Part shown: piece after piece, positions 33,940 through 47,480 of the stretch | Layout: the number at the start of each line of letters is the position of its first letter | Numbering within the stretch: the first letter of the stretch is position 1 | Source: Limnoperna fortunei | Taxonomy: Eukaryota; Mollusca; Bivalvia; Mytilida; Modiolidae | DNA: 64,000 nucleotides | Assembly: GCA_944474755.1 (NCBI GenBank) | Contig: OX104124.1 | Coordinates: 21,178,452 to 21,242,451 of the forward strand | Reading direction: 5' to 3' | Notes under the pieces: model-generated | The model's input: the letters and a program-made list of their open reading frames with translations, nothing else | Databases searched by the model: none | Told to the model about the DNA's origin: nothing | Translations under genes and position numbers: made by a program

Positions 33940-34935
33940 ATAAAATGCTGTCATCCAAAAAACGCGATATCGAACTGCTACGGCAACAATCAATGCTGAT
34001 TACTGGTTTTAGGAACATAGCAGCCCAGACTGTCCGCAGCGGGATATGACAACATGGAATTCGATCACTATACCCTATTTTGGCCCCGTTTTAACCCGCA
34101 AAACGTTTTCGGGGGTGTAACAAATTTATATATTTTGGACTGTCAGACACTGGTGTCGAATAGTTCAGTTTCTGCTAAAACATGGCGAAGAATCCATGAA
34201 TACCGGCCTACACACTGATCGATCCAATCGAGTCTGCATACTGGATCTGAACAGAAGCGTCATGGTGTGCCGCAATATTTTATGACTGCAGGACTTCAAT
34301 AAAAATTTATGGACACAATATTCTGACACCACACTTTCTATCCGCTAATAATTTAATTTGCTTTGTAAGCTGAAATCTGATTGGTCAATTCAAATCGGGC
34401 AACCCATATTATAAGAAATAACTTGCGTGACCTATGACAAATTCTAACGCCGTTAAAATTCAAATAGTTCTACGACGTCATCGACGATATTACCGCAAAA
34501 ATTGATAAGATTTATAGTTAAAATTAACTTATAAGGAATATTTCAAATTTCTGAACAGATTATACGATATAATATGGTTTGGGTCTGTTTACACCATTCA
34601 TAAACCGCTTCGCGGTTTATTAGGCGTAAACAGACCCAAACCATATTATATCGTATAATCTGTTCAGAAATTTGAAATATTCCTTAATTAACCGACAGAT
34701 TTAGTTATTTCAGCATGATAATGCCCGGCCACGTGCAGCATATGCGACCACGTACTTTTCTTACCAATATCAGTGTCGATTTGTTACCTAGGCCTTCGAA
34801 GTCGCCATATTTGAATGCAATTGAACATCTATAGGACACAGTTAAACGTTCACACGGGCGTCAACTTGAACCGAAAACACCAGTTCAACTAAGCAGTACG
34901 TTACAAGATGTGAGTTCATGCCGAGGAGATGCAGG
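33940..34935 (+). mobile_element. Tc1/mariner transposase remnant split by a palindromic insertion
   Basis: Left part (33970-34330): NIAAQTVRSGI resembles the Tc1 ISAQTVRNRLRE motif; decayed sequence follows. Right part (34695-34930): FQHDNARPRAAYAT and LLPRPSKSPYLNAIEHL match Tc1 signatures FQxDNARPH and LPWPSxSPDLNPIEHLW. The second D and E of the DD34E triad can be placed, but stops and drift make it dead. The element at 34348-34690 sits between the halves. Confidence 0.75.
34348..34690 (+). mobile_element. Palindrome-bearing repeat element, copy 2 (inside the Tc1 remnant)
   Basis: Positions 34532-34686 are an almost perfect 155-bp palindrome centred on AAACCGCTTCGCGGTTT, with arms reading GGTTTGGGTCTGTTTACACC. 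The flanking 34348-34530 is the reverse complement of 22500-22675. Its cleaner arms suggest it is younger than the copy at 22 kb. Confidence 0.85.
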
Positions 34936-35389
34936 ATAGTTATAGTTGCACACGGCGGTCATTATAAGTACTAACTTTTGTGAATGCATATACCTGTACT
35001 TCATTTGAATGAGATTTATATGCAAATGTATGAACAGTGAATAAATATGATATTTGACATGGGTTTGTTAGAGAGAATGCCTTTTGCAAACTCAGCTTCT
35101 ACCATGCTTCACTGAAACATTCAAAGATATCCATTATTTCAATTTTTATTCATCACTTGACCTCATGTTCACAAAATTAAAACTCATTTCAACTAAATAA
35201 GTTATATTTTCATTTATGTTTTGGATATTCATTTAGTAGTCAGCGACGAAATGACTACATGCATGTACTAACTTGATGGTATTTTTATTGTATTTGTACT
35301 TCAATTTTTATTTTTACCTATATTATTTAAAGGGATGTTTATATATCGAAAAAAAATAGTATGACCCATCACCAGGTTAATTATAACGG

Positions 35390-36145
35390 TAGACACGTGT
35401 ATGACATATTCAACAAGTATAAGGCACGTACGACAAGTGTATGACATTTCCAAAAATGTAAGACAAGTTCGACAAGTGACAACGGCTTGGTAAATGAACT
35501 TCGACTGAGGTAGGAGAAAACAGTTATTTTATATCTGGCTGCGCCGAACTCTAGCGTAGCACGGACAGTGAATTGATTATTCAATGGAGTTTCAATACTG
35601 AAGCTCTGATTTAAAAGCTGTGTCTTACAGAATTGGACATAAAGGTGTCAATGAATTGGGTGCTCTTTTGTTTGAGCTGATTTTAAAAAACCCATTTCCG
35701 GACTACTTTTTATTTTGTTTGTCCATTTCCCTCTGTACTATTTGGGATTTCTTAAATTGCGAAAATTTTATCTGACATGACACCTCGAAAAATTAATGTA
35801 ATATAGCAGAATATATTCCTCTCGTTTTGTTGCGTCTCTCATTACTTAGCAAAAAATGTTATCCATTTCTCCTATGAACAAACAAGAGGCCATAGTCAAG
35901 TATATGGCAAATTCCACGCATTTATAACACGTACTTTAGGTATTTGACATGTAAACAATTGTATGATATGTGCTTCATATGTATGATATGTACGTTATGT
36001 GTATGTGGCATGTGCGTAAAGTGGATAACTTTACGAGAAGTGTAAGATATGTTCGACAAGTATATGACATTTACCACAAATGTACGACATATACGACAAA
36101 TGTATCAGATGTACAAGATAATGACGTACGACAAGTCATCAGCAA
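35390..36145 (-). repeat. Minisatellite, ~20-bp unit, inverted relative to 28.8-29.7 kb
   Basis: Two clusters (about 35390-35480 and 35940-36145) of GTACGACAAGTGTATGACAT, the reverse complement of the unit at 28.8 kb, separated by unrelated DNA. Confidence 0.75.
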
Positions 36146-36888
36146 TTTAGGGCCCACATTTTCCACAAATAAACTTTTTTACAAAATATGTACTTTGTGT
36201 AAAACATTTGTAGACAGGTGTACGGTTGACAAATAAAATAAAATTATCTGTAACTAATGATAGGCGTATTTAACAGTTTTAGCATGTAATGCACAACAAC
36301 AGCAACAAAAAAGTGTAATTTTATGTAAAGAAAACACACCATTTTAAGAAAAAAAGACATTACAAATTGAAGAAAACATGTAAAAAAACATACTTGGTTT
36401 TTGATGAAGCAACCAATTATATACCAAAAGTCCTACATACTTGAGTAAATGAACATGTAAATCTTTAAAAGGGTAATACACCGTATTGATGAAAACACAT
36501 ATGCAATTGAATGAGTGGCTTTGTGTATTTTATTTGTACAATTTATTAAAATATTGTGTTTATAAATGTGGCGATCAATAAAAACAAAAACATTTTTCAC
36601 ATACGCTGAATCGTAAAAAATTATCTTGTTTTGAAAGATATTTAAGCATAAAGGACTGCAATACATCACTTTTGACCATTTCTGTTACAGAAAGATTATT
36701 AAAAAAAATGGCTTAATTGTGGACCCTACCATGTGTAGGGATATATGCCATAATCAAATTGCTCTAAACGTTTGACATTGAAATGCCTCTGATATAAAAA
36801 AAAATACAAAACGTACTAATAATGGAGACAATTCTTGCGAAAGAATTTTAAAATATGATAATCCTGAAAATTTGACAAATTTCGTAGT

Positions 36889-37152
36889 AATCAAAAATAC
36901 AACAAAGATCCATGCAATAAATTTTGTTACGCCTGACGCGCGTTTCGTCTATTCAAGACTCATCAGAGGCGCTCTACCCAAATAAATTGAAAATGCCAAA
37001 CACTATATGAATATGAAGAGCATAGAACAATAACACCAGAATATGCCGAACTGGAAACTAAATTATGACTACGATCAACCTATACATGGGGTAGGAAGAA
37101 CCTTAGGGTTTAGACAGTTTTGAAATTTACACGGACAATTTCATAACGTTGA
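36889..37152 (+). repeat. Interspersed repeat with ACGCGCGTTTCGTCT core, copy 1
   Basis: Begins AAAAATACAACAAAG, contains CGCCTGACGCGCGTTTCGTC and CAAGACTCATCAGAGGCGCT, and ends near TTACACGGACAATTTCATA. I recognise the core as a frequent mussel repeat; its class is uncertain. Confidence 0.7.
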
Positions 37153-37241
37153 TGTGTTCTTCAAAACAAAAGTGTTGAAGCCGGAGCGGGCTAACCTCGG
37201 GGAATTAAAACTCCACGAGCAGCGCTAACCATCACGGATGT

Positions 37242-37507
37242 TAAAAATCAAAAATACAACAAAGTTCATGGCAATAAATTTTGCTACGCCTGACGCGCGT
37301 TTTGTCTATTTAATACTCATGAAAGGCTCTCTTTGCCAAAATAATTGAAAATGACAAACACTTTATGAATATGAAGAGCATAGAACAATAAAACCAAAAT
37401 ATACCGAACTGGAAAACAAATTATGACTAAGATTAATCTATACCTTGGGTGGGAAGAACCTTAAGGTTTTGACCATTTTGAAATTTACACGGACAATTTC
37501 ATAGCTT
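37242..37507 (+). repeat. Interspersed repeat with ACGCGCGTTT core, copy 2
   Basis: A direct, diverged copy of 36889-37152 starting about 360 bp further on. Between them is GCCGGAGCGGGCTAACCTCG, GC-richer than the surroundings, perhaps part of the same unit. Confidence 0.7.
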
Positions 37508-39119
37508 TTAATAAAAAAGAGAAAACAATGAAAATTATGTTTCGAAGCTTATACGTAATGAGCTCATTAAGACGTCTAACGAAACTATTATTTTGTCTCT
37601 CACGTAATATACGAATCTGAGTTTTCGGGCCTTTTGTTGCCAGCACTTTAAAATGCTATGTGAGAGGCATTAAAAGGGTAAAACACCTATGTTATTTGTT
37701 TGGAAGTAAGAGTTATGGGTTTACTTTTTTCAACAACTTTGTATGCATTTCATTTCAACAGAAGCATCAATAATGTTGCTTCCACGAACTGGTCCAAACT
37801 GCTGAATGAGACCTCTGAGTGCAATCAGCCTACGCTTCGAAATTATAAGCGGCGCACTTAATTTTGCTATGACCTCTATGTGTTTGACACGACATTCTTT
37901 GCAGGTTAACAACAGGAATCATCGTTTCTGAAGAACTATATAATCTCATTATTTCCCAAACATTACATCCTTTAACGTAACAACAATTTTTCTCGAAAAA
38001 CAACAATTAACAGTAAAATTTCTGCGATCGAATAGCCCATTGATGGTTGACAGAACACAATTTATCGTACAGAATTTATGACATCTGAATCGGACTCCTC
38101 TACAAATTTTATTAAGACATACTTTACAATTGCTGGCGACGTACTATTGCCAAATACGTGATCCGTCATTCGGTATGGTAGAATAATTGATTAAGACAAA
38201 TCGTTTTCAGCGCGCCAAAATGAAAATTCAACAATTTTAAAATCATTCAATGTTTGCTGGACGTCATGAGTAGTAGCAAAAGCCTCCTATCGAAAAAAGT
38301 GAGAATGCTTGAAACAAATTGTCTGTTATGATTATACCTCTTAATAGTACTTTTTAGTGAACTTCAACGGTAGACCGCTTAGGCATCAACTAACACTTAA
38401 GCTATCTACATGTAGTTTCTTGTGATGATCTGAAAACTTAGGCAAATATCAATGAGAAGATGAAAATGATTTGCAAGTTTTTCAAACATTGTTGCGCTAA
38501 ATTTCTTTACATGTCGTTGCTTTGTTTGGGTTCTTTGTCAAATTGTTGTCTCTTTTACTTTAGAACTGGTCTGTCCTTACGATAAGGGTAACGGAACAAT
38601 CCAACTACCATCGATATCTCCTACCATACAAGTATCCAAGATTTCAACAAATTCGATTATCGTTCTTATACGTTCATCTATGTCTGTTGTTTGAAATATA
38701 TCTGTCTTGGCTACTAATCTATTATGACCTTTAAGAGAATAGTACTAAATTGAATGTTGGTCCTGTTACGTTTTCTTGTAACTTATTACATGTATTAGGA
38801 TGATGAGTTTTCATCAAGCAAACTTCTAGTGTCAAAACTTAATGATCTAATTTCCATATTAAGTTTTGTTTGTGAACAAACTCATTTCTTGTCCTAACTC
38901 CTCAAGAAGTCAACGACTAAAATAAGTCAGAATCTGATTCCATCGGCCATCAATGTAAATACGAAAGATACTGTTTTCTTCTTTGACCATGTATGACATA
39001 CTGGTTTGTTAACAAAACTGAAAGTTTATGTCGCGAATGACTTAACTGGTTTTAACGTCATCTTTTACATATATTGCAACGTGTTTTTATAGCAATTTAA
39101 AATAACCACTTAAACAAAC
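37508..39119. other. Intergenic, no gene seen
   Basis: Short open frames only, none with recognisable motifs. A 60-codon minus frame at 37730-37912 starts MLTCKECRVKHIEV but matches nothing I know. Confidence 0.35.
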
Positions 39120-39600
39120 AAACGCTGGAGCGTCACAAGGCTCTCTTCGTAGTCCCCTGTTTGTTACTAGTATACATTATTGACCTAATAAGTTTCACAA
39201 GGCTATTTGCAGACGATACCTTTCTATCATACACTTCCATATTTCGAAGACGTCGTAAATTTAGATCTAGATAAAAAAAATTGCATCATGGTCAGAAAGG
39301 TGGTTCATTTTTTAATCCAAAGAAACCGAAGGCATTGATTATATCCATTAGCAATTAAAAAAGTTATAGATTTATCATTTAAGAACCACCTCATTAAAAT
39401 GTTTCGTCTCGTGAAAACACTTTTGACTGTTGATTTACTTTTGACTCGGAAGGGTAATACTGTACAATTCGTTTTTAAGAAAATATCAGTACTACAAAAA
39501 CTAAAAAATATTTTTAAAAATATTTATCTGAAATTATCTCACTTTTACCAGTGCTATAATAGAATAAGCATCCGATGTTTGGGACGAGTGTAGACTCGGT
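39120..39600 (+). mobile_element. LINE reverse-transcriptase remnant
   Basis: Across shifted frames the plus strand reads AGASQGSLRSPLFV (compare GVPQGSVLGPLLF), then LFADDTFLSYTS (the catalytic ADD box), then IASWSERWFIFFNPKKPKAL. These are reverse-transcriptase motifs of a non-LTR element. Frame breaks are evident. Confidence 0.65.
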
Positions 39601-39984
39601 GTTATATACAATTTACAAATATGACATATTAAAGCTGGTCACATTATTACATGTTCTGAAACTGGCTGGTATATGATAGAGAACAGGATTCGAAAAAATA
39701 TCTACAAAACCGGCATAATAACAAAAGGACAGAGTAATACACAACGCCTATTCAATTCATTGTTACTTGTGACACAATGGCTATGATATTACTTATGACA
39801 AATCCTTCTACTTGTATTTGAGTCAATAAATATTTGATTTGAGTATAACAATCCATGAACAACTTATACCATCTGCACTGTGTTGTACACCTTTGCTGGT
39901 AAATGACAAGTTAAAAACTGTTAATTTGTTCCGTTTATATATCTCCTAATTCACCTACGAATTTAAATTTGTTGAAACAACTTT

Positions 39985-40800
39985 CTGGTCCATTCACAAG
40001 GCGGCATTAATATAAATAAAGGAAAAAAATCACATGAAAAAAATATTTATATTGTATCATATCGCTAGTACCTTCGCTGTTTTCTGCAGCTTTTAGCCGA
40101 CAATAATGTTTACAAATATTGTTTGCATACACAAAAGATACTAAGATGACGTGATAATGCGCTTAAAAATTCGAGAAAATAATTGTTTTTAATATGGAAA
40201 ATTAAAATAATCAAGCATTCAATTTACTATAAATAAAAAAAACACAAATTCCATTTTAGATATTATTGTTTTACTAAACGGAAATCAGATTTCAACAGAT
40301 CTGTTTTTAAACCGACTGCCACTAAAATGTATCCTGATTTTCATTCATGTCATCCTAGGAATGAAGAACTTATATTCCGTATAACCTCGCATTTAGAGTG
40401 TCGTTAGTGAAAGACCCTTTACAACAACAATGAACACAACCCACATAATCTTATAAAACACAATATATTACAAGCCAGGTTGAAAGGTCCAAGCATTTAC
40501 GAAAACTGTAAAGTTAAAAATGTAAAAGTACAATTATACCACATGTGGGTATACACAATCCTAGAAATATATAAAAGTACAATTATACCACATGTGGGTA
40601 CACACAATCCTTGAAATATATATATTTTTCTTTATAAGCCAAGCAAGACTATAAAATCTATACTGGAACAAAAAAAATTATCCACAAGACGGCATCAATA
40701 TAAATAGAAAAAGAAAATAAAGAAAAAAAATCCCATTACAAAATCTGTATATTGTATCATATCGCTAGTACTTTCATTGCTTCCTGCAGATCTTCACGCG
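39985..40800 (+). repeat. Direct repeats about 690 bp apart
   Basis: AAGGCGGCATTAATATAAAT and TTGTATCATATCGCTAGTAC at 40000-40070 recur as AAGACGGCATCAATATAAAT and the same TTGTATCATATCGCTAGTAC at 40687-40770. Between them is a ~50-bp tandem duplication (ATTATACCACATGTGGGTA) at about 40530 and 40580. Confidence 0.7.
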
Positions 40801-41739
40801 ACACTATTTTTTTTAACAAAGAGATTCTTTATTACGAAACCTGCTTGTTACAAAAGCGATTCACAGTCCAAGCTCCTGTGAAACATCCTTCCATCTTTCC
40901 ATGGAATAGCTACATAGGGAACTACATATTTATAAGTAAAAATTCTTTCTAAATATTTCTGCATATTTTTTTAACAAATATTTACGTTAGTTATTCTTTC
41001 ACAAATAATATCAAAGCAATTTACATACTTTCTTTTTTGCTCGGATACATAATATATCTTATAAATTACAACTCCTAAAATCGATAAGTAATAATTAAAA
41101 TCATCGTAATTTTTATACATATCATGTTCCTACATACAAGTTGCACAAGTAGGGTCTTAGTGTCATAATTTACGGGTCTAAGAAGTTCGTAAACCTTTTC
41201 CAAAAGTGCTCTAAATAATCACACAAAAAAGAAATAATGCGTATAGGCGTATTCAACGTTACATACATTACATTTATGTTTTGTACTCATGTTCCTTTTT
41301 TGAGTAAAATCTTGGTTGGAATAATATACTGAATATTCTGAATAAGCTTCCATCTGAATATTTTAATTTTGTTTATATAGTTTTAAAAATGAATTAAAAA
41401 TATTGTTCTTTTAAGGCCGTTTTGTGAGATCTAATTAATTTATCCATTTATTCATTCCAATACTAGATATACCTATTATAGGTTTTTCCATTGTTATCTT
41501 TCCATCGAATGTTTGAAGTTCTCGGGACGAATTATTATTCTCTTTTTCAGTTGTTTGTAAATATTATTTTAACAATATATTATCGGTATGCATTGATGAA
41601 AACAATTATCGTAATCTCTAAATGTGTCATGGATTTCAATCTGATCAGTGGCTATTTTACCGTTTTGTTTCTTGATTTTATTTATAGATTTCTTGGCTTG
41701 TTACTTTTTTGTAACTCAAGGAAGAAAGAATGATTTTTT

Positions 41740-42790
41740 CGCCCAATTCTATCAACTTTTCTCCTGAACGGATTTACCCACCCCCTTCCCCGGTTGCTTT
41801 TTCCTTGGTAAGCTTTCGTCATCGCAGGAAAGTTGATAAACCCTTAGACATTGTTCCAATTCTTTCTCTAATGTTTTTGTTACTTCCCTTGTTTCTTTTG
41901 ATTTATTCTTGCAGTAAAATATTGTAAGTTCCCTTATTTCAGTTTTCAATCTATCACACACAATAATTTAACATATTTACTGTTTCTAATTTTATATGAG
42001 TATCGATTAACAAGATAGTTTGGTATTCTATATCGTTTAATTTTGATTGATTTAATCTCCAAAACCCTTTTATTCTTTCTGACGAACCATTAATAATACA
42101 TAGACACATATATTGGTGGTCAGTTGATTTAACAAATGCTGGTTTAATCTTACAAGTTTCTACTAGGGCTACATATTCTTTCCCAATTAGAAGAAGAAGA
42201 CCAATTCTTCTTGAACTTGTTCCGTCTTTCCTTCTCCAGGTTAATTGTTGTATGTTCTTATTTTGAGACCTCCATATGTCAATCAAACCATTTACTTTTA
42301 TAAAACTTTTAAAACTATAGACTGACTTATCAAATGTTGCGTGTACTTTATGTTTTCTATCAATTCTTCCTATGACTTCGTTAAAATCCCGCCATAACAA
42401 TATACCTACACTATGTTCTTTAATGAAGCTATTAACTTTTTAAAAAAGGAATTTCGTTCAGTTTTCAGTTAGGTGCAGAAATGTAAGCTAAAAACAAGTT
42501 CACCTATTTCAATATTCAGTAACAGAATACGTTCGTTCTCGTCATAATGTTGGTCGTTGAGTTTATAGTCAATAGATGTCTTAAGTAAAATTACAATTTC
42601 CCTAGCTAGAGGTTTATCCGTCATTATAGCATATGAAAAAGTCAGGGTAATATATAATTTATCTCCGTAGCTCCATATCAAAATGTGTTGTTTGAAGAAG
42701 ACCGACTCAAACCCTGGCATTCTTTAGCCATTCTAAATCCTTATAGTATTTATCATGAATGTTCATTCCTTTTACATTTTTCGAGCAAAC
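41740..42790 (-). mobile_element. LINE endonuclease-domain remnant
   Basis: On the minus strand broken frames read MNIHDKYYKDLEWLKNARV, SIDYKLNDQHYDENERILLL, WRDFNEVIGRIDRKHK and then NGLIDIWRSQNK, NIQQLTWRRKDGTSSRRIG. This is the order of motifs in an apurinic-type LINE endonuclease (DFN..., GLxDxWR, FTWRR...SSRID). A further piece (CDRLKTEIRELTIFYCKNKS) continues at 41752-41961. No reverse transcriptase is seen, so this is a fragment. Confidence 0.7.
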
Positions 42791-45399
42791 ATTTATTATA
42801 TTTTTTTGTTTTATTTTGATGTGTGAAAAGTATGCAGATATAGACAAACACATGCATAAAAACGTAGAAATAAAACAATGGCATTATTAAAAAAACTCAA
42901 TTTACTCTTTTTCTATTCGTTTGACATCAGTGTAATTGTGAAAATAATACACATACACGACATGTTTACAATTAACGTATTCAACATATTGATAAAGGTA
43001 CATTGACATATATTTGAAGAGTCCACCTTGTCAAGTTTGTGTATTCCACATGGTATTCCGATTCTGATATAATGGGCTTATTTTCGAAAAATGTGTATGT
43101 GTAAGTAACAGACACGTTAGCCAAGTTAATATAAAATACATTATTAATGATTTGTTTTTTCCTGGTATATATTCAACTTCAAATGATATTACAAAGTACA
43201 GAAAACCTTGATTTAGATTAAAGGTGAAAATAAATACACAGTACCCATAAGATAAATTCTACAAATATACTTTACATACACGAATAATCTATTTCTTTTA
43301 CGATTTGGGATGCACTGAACGACACTATGAATATTTTATTCTAAGAAAACCATGTTCCTAATTTTGAATACTTGTTTGAATAGGCGATATATAAATAAGG
43401 ACAGATTGATCAATTGTTCTAAAATAAGTAAGCGTGTAAACGTAATAGCGTAATTTTAAATAAATGTTTTGCTAACATTTTATAAATAATAACTGGAAAG
43501 ATCTTTTATAATGTAAACATTTGAGACATTTATGAAGTATCGAAATCACTTTATCGTTAAATGCTTGATAAAGCAATCAAACAGAATGAAGCGACTTTAT
43601 ATACGTATGCAGATCGGTTACAAAACTGCGTTTATAGAAACTAGGTTTGATTGGTATACAATCGTTGGATGTGTTTATGTTCACTGCGAAATTTAATATG
43701 ATCTCGCCTTGAAATATTTCTAATGCTATGATCCATTAAGCTTTTTTTGCATCTGTTACTTTGTACTTTTGTTTATAATTCAATTTATTAATCTTAGTTT
43801 TAACATTACACGTAACAACACAGTATATAGCAAATAATATTATAACAATCCAACATTCAATCTGATAGAGAGCTTCAAACCCAAATTTGTTCTTTTTTTT
43901 TTAAACATGTTGTATTTGTTTGTAAAAAACATATTATTTATAATAGAGTATATTTACTTAAGTATTTGCTTTCTTTTCTGCATTTATTCCACTTGTTTTG
44001 TCTTGTACAATATCAGTAGGTGTTGTGTGTCTTACAACCGGTGGTCTCCTGTTTCATTATGCTGGAGTACCTTCCAATTATAAATTTGTCTAAAGTGGTT
44101 TGTCTTTCTTTTATATTTGTTGCTTCTTTTAGATTCTTCTTGTTTTTTCAGTGTTCTGGTCCTCCTTTATATCCACTGTGTCTCAATGTTCTACTAATTT
44201 GCATCATCAATTTGTTCTTCTTTCTCACTATTCTCATGTAAATCTGGATCCTTAATTACTTTGGCAGTTTAGTTTATCATTTTGTGTCCAATTGTATTGA
44301 TGATTTGCATACCCAATCATTGGGTCAGTATTTAAATACGTGTCCAGGTTCTAAATATTTGTTGCATTGACTTTCATTGCCAGATTCTGTTGTTTTTGGA
44401 ATAAATTATGTTTGACCGCTGTGTAACGCTGTATCCATGTATTTACCAATTGGTAGTGTTCTTGGGATAGTTTTCTAAAATGTTTCACTAATGACAATCC
44501 TACCCCTTGTCTTACAATTGATGAGTGTGCTATCTACTCTTATTATTCCCCTAAATATACCTGGTATATGCAATACTTTAATAGATAAGGGGCAATCTAT
44601 TTGGCTATGATCTGTAAGTATAGGTATAGCTTTAGCTATGATGTGGATAGTATTAGGCTGCAGCCTACCTGGATTATGAGGGTTTTGTGAATGCAAGGGC
44701 ACATTCCTGCTACGTAAGTGTAAAACTTGTTCTAACCGCGATAGTTTGTCTGCCACATTATCCATATAGATTCTCCACATGTCTTTAATTCCTTTTATAC
44801 AGAATGCTGGAACTTTAGCCCCTATCGCCTTGTATATCTCGATATTTGTTAAGCATCTCGAAGGAATCGCACCACCGACAAAATCTTACAAGAATATGGG
44901 CTCTTCACCTTGGCTAAAAACGCGAGAGGGGGTCTGCGTCCTTTGTTTATGTTTTCTTTTACCGCTTCGATTTCAGTTTTATTGTATTGAACTTTCAAAA
45001 CTTCTAACAATCAATGCATATGTTCATCTGCCATTAACTTACAAAAAGGCATGTTTATTGTTTTCCATTGAAATACACTCTATATTTCTGTCCATATAAT
45101 CTTTTTGGGAAGGTGTTCTTTAATCCAGCGATTATCATTTGCTCGCACATCAGGGTACCGCCAAAAAGTTACAAGAGACAAATGTGTCGCCAAAAGTAAT
45201 CACTGCAATTGGATAAAATGGTATTAAAAGAGCAAAAATTCAACAATCCGGTATTGACATATTTTTGTGTGCGGTTTACAATTTATGAAATATATATTAA
45301 AACAAATATATTGAATGAAATCGATTATCTGTATTTAATTATATATTGACGATTGCATTTCAAAAATATCCATGACAAGCAATTTAATAAATAGTAAGG
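42791..45399. other. Intergenic, no gene seen
   Basis: AT-rich. A minus-strand 101-codon frame at 44475-44780 (VADKLSRLEQVLHLRSRNVP) could hint at a retroelement RNase H tail (xxADxLSR), but nothing beside it supports this. Confidence 0.35.
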
Positions 45400-47480
45400 A
45401 AATCGATTAAACGACAAGACCAGAAAGTCAAGGGATAATTACAAATACGGATTTAGACAAACATATACAACACAAACTATACTGATTTAACGCTCTCTTG
45501 GATATATTGAATGCAAATGGCACATACTTAGTATTGTTTAAGTACAAAAACAATATTGCTATAGCGGAATATGAAATTCAATGTCCATTCCACTGTCTTT
45601 TCTTTCTTTCTCACCAGGCCTTCTAGGTATTTGGCCTCACTAGAGTACAAAAACAGATCGGTGAGGAGAGAAGCACAATTAATACCCAACAGTCTGTCCT
45701 CCAAACATGACATAAATGTAGTTGATCAGAAAATCTAACATTTGTCAGATTTGGACAATTATATTAATTATTTGATTTAGATTTATTGATGACTAAATAA
45801 ATTCTTTCATGGTTAATTGCAAAGTATTTAAATCGTCTTATTCCGTTTTTCTTCCAAACGCAGCGTATAATAAGATCTTAAGCCACGTTTTTGCTGTAAA
45901 TTTGGAATGAGCGTGTAGACGTTTTGAAAAATCATCAAAGTTTTTAAGCTGTTACGTTACGGAAGATTATTACATTAAGTATTACATACTGTCATTGAAT
46001 ATTTCTATTGCTGTTGAAATAGTGGTCAGGTGTTCCGATTGTACATTTAGACGATACAGGGTAGAGTTTCACATAATGTTGTAAGTGTAAACTATATCGA
46101 AAGTGCTAAAATGCTAAGAGTCAAAATGTATTTCCCTTTGATCTTTCAATATTTACAATAGATTTTACACTTCAAACTTTTTGTGAAATGAACTCTATGG
46201 TAATTCTATGACACCGTGTTCAGAATGATTTTTTATGAAGTTAGTATACAATACAGGGGGATCACAATCCTCAATTGTGCTATGGAGACTAAAGAATACC
46301 AACACCGAATTGTGATTTTCAAGACTCCCCTTTTTAAAAAGCGTCATGTTTTTATAACAACGATTGCCAAGGGAACAGTCGATGCCTAATTTTTTTTATT
46401 AAACGCTCTATATAATGTTTCTTGAAGAGATGAAAATAATGTTGTTAAGGACCTTATCTGCTAACACCATAAAATATTTTTCATTAATGTCGGATATTAG
46501 AATCAATGACCTCAATGCTTTTAACATTTAAATCATCTTGTATTGCCCATTTTCTGGCATAGTTTTCTTTTAAATCCATCAATAATTTAATGCATTTCCA
46601 GTTGCTTGATTTAGGTTCGCGGTGTTTCGGTACTTTGGACAAATATTAAAATATTACCGAGCCGTTCATTGCCAGCATTGTTCTGATCTCCGGTTATCAC
46701 GATACCAAAATAATGGGGAATGCAATTGTGGCAAAAGCAGTCAGAAGATTTAACTGTGAAGTCAAAAGATCTTTCAATGCTCGTCCATATTTGAAAATTA
46801 TGGGTGCAATGAGGATAGTATATTATGTATTACATAACCGGAATGGATATGTTTTTAAATATGGTGGACGTTTGGAAGAAGCAGACTTGTGATACAATAT
46901 TTTACCAAGATTGATAGCATCTATGTCTTTGTTAGCGAAAAGTTAAGAAAGCAAGAGCTTAGTTCTTGTTGATCTTTGTGTAGACTGAACGATTTAATCA
47001 GCATGTGATTTTTACCGTCGAACATAATCGCTACAGATCTAGATCGAGCGGACAAATGGTCTGTCACAGATAAAATGGGACAGTCTTTGTAACAAGAAAG
47101 CATTGCTTTGAGTGAAATGGAGTATAATTTAGAGCGAATGTGGAGAAGTCTTAATGCTTTTTGAAAGTAGAAGGCCATACAAAGAGAATGTGTAGTGAAG
47201 ATGACCACGACTACTTGTCATATGCGGTTATGTTTGAAAAGGCCTTCCACATGCACACTGTTCTTTTTGCCTACGTAGTGATGTACTTAATTTAGGATTG
47301 TTAGAATAATGGTAGCTTTTTTTAGAAAGTTCATTGAGAGAATAGAGTCGTCCGGTTGATTTGAATGTTGATACAAGGCATGACTATTGCTGGTATTGAT
47401 TTTTGAACGATGTCCAAATGTATGTTTGTTTATTCAATCTTTAGTTTCCCAAACGTAAATAAGTCAGCAAAAGTTGCATT
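45400..47480 (-). mobile_element. Penelope-like retroelement remnant, copy 2
   Basis: Collinear with 8470-10870: EKYFMVLADK and NNIIFI, then GINCASLLTDLFLYSSEAKY for the GIPMGANCAPLLADLFL region, with the catalytic box lost (FRYSNIVFVL). The 3' tail at 45400-45480 resembles that of copy 1. More decayed than copy 1 and in the same orientation. Confidence 0.7.

Noticed and set aside
28805..36145. Repeat arrays considered as CRISPR-like
   Set aside because: Units are contiguous and drifted, without regular unique spacers, in a clearly eukaryotic context.
37730..37912. 60-codon minus frame with CKECRVKHIEV
   Set aside because: The two cysteines do not form a recognisable zinc motif and nothing adjacent supports a gene.
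44475..44780. Minus-strand 101-codon frame with VADKLSRLEQ, reminiscent of a retroelement RNase H end
   Set aside because: No reverse-transcriptase or integrase motif lies on either side, and the rest of the frame matches nothing I recognise.
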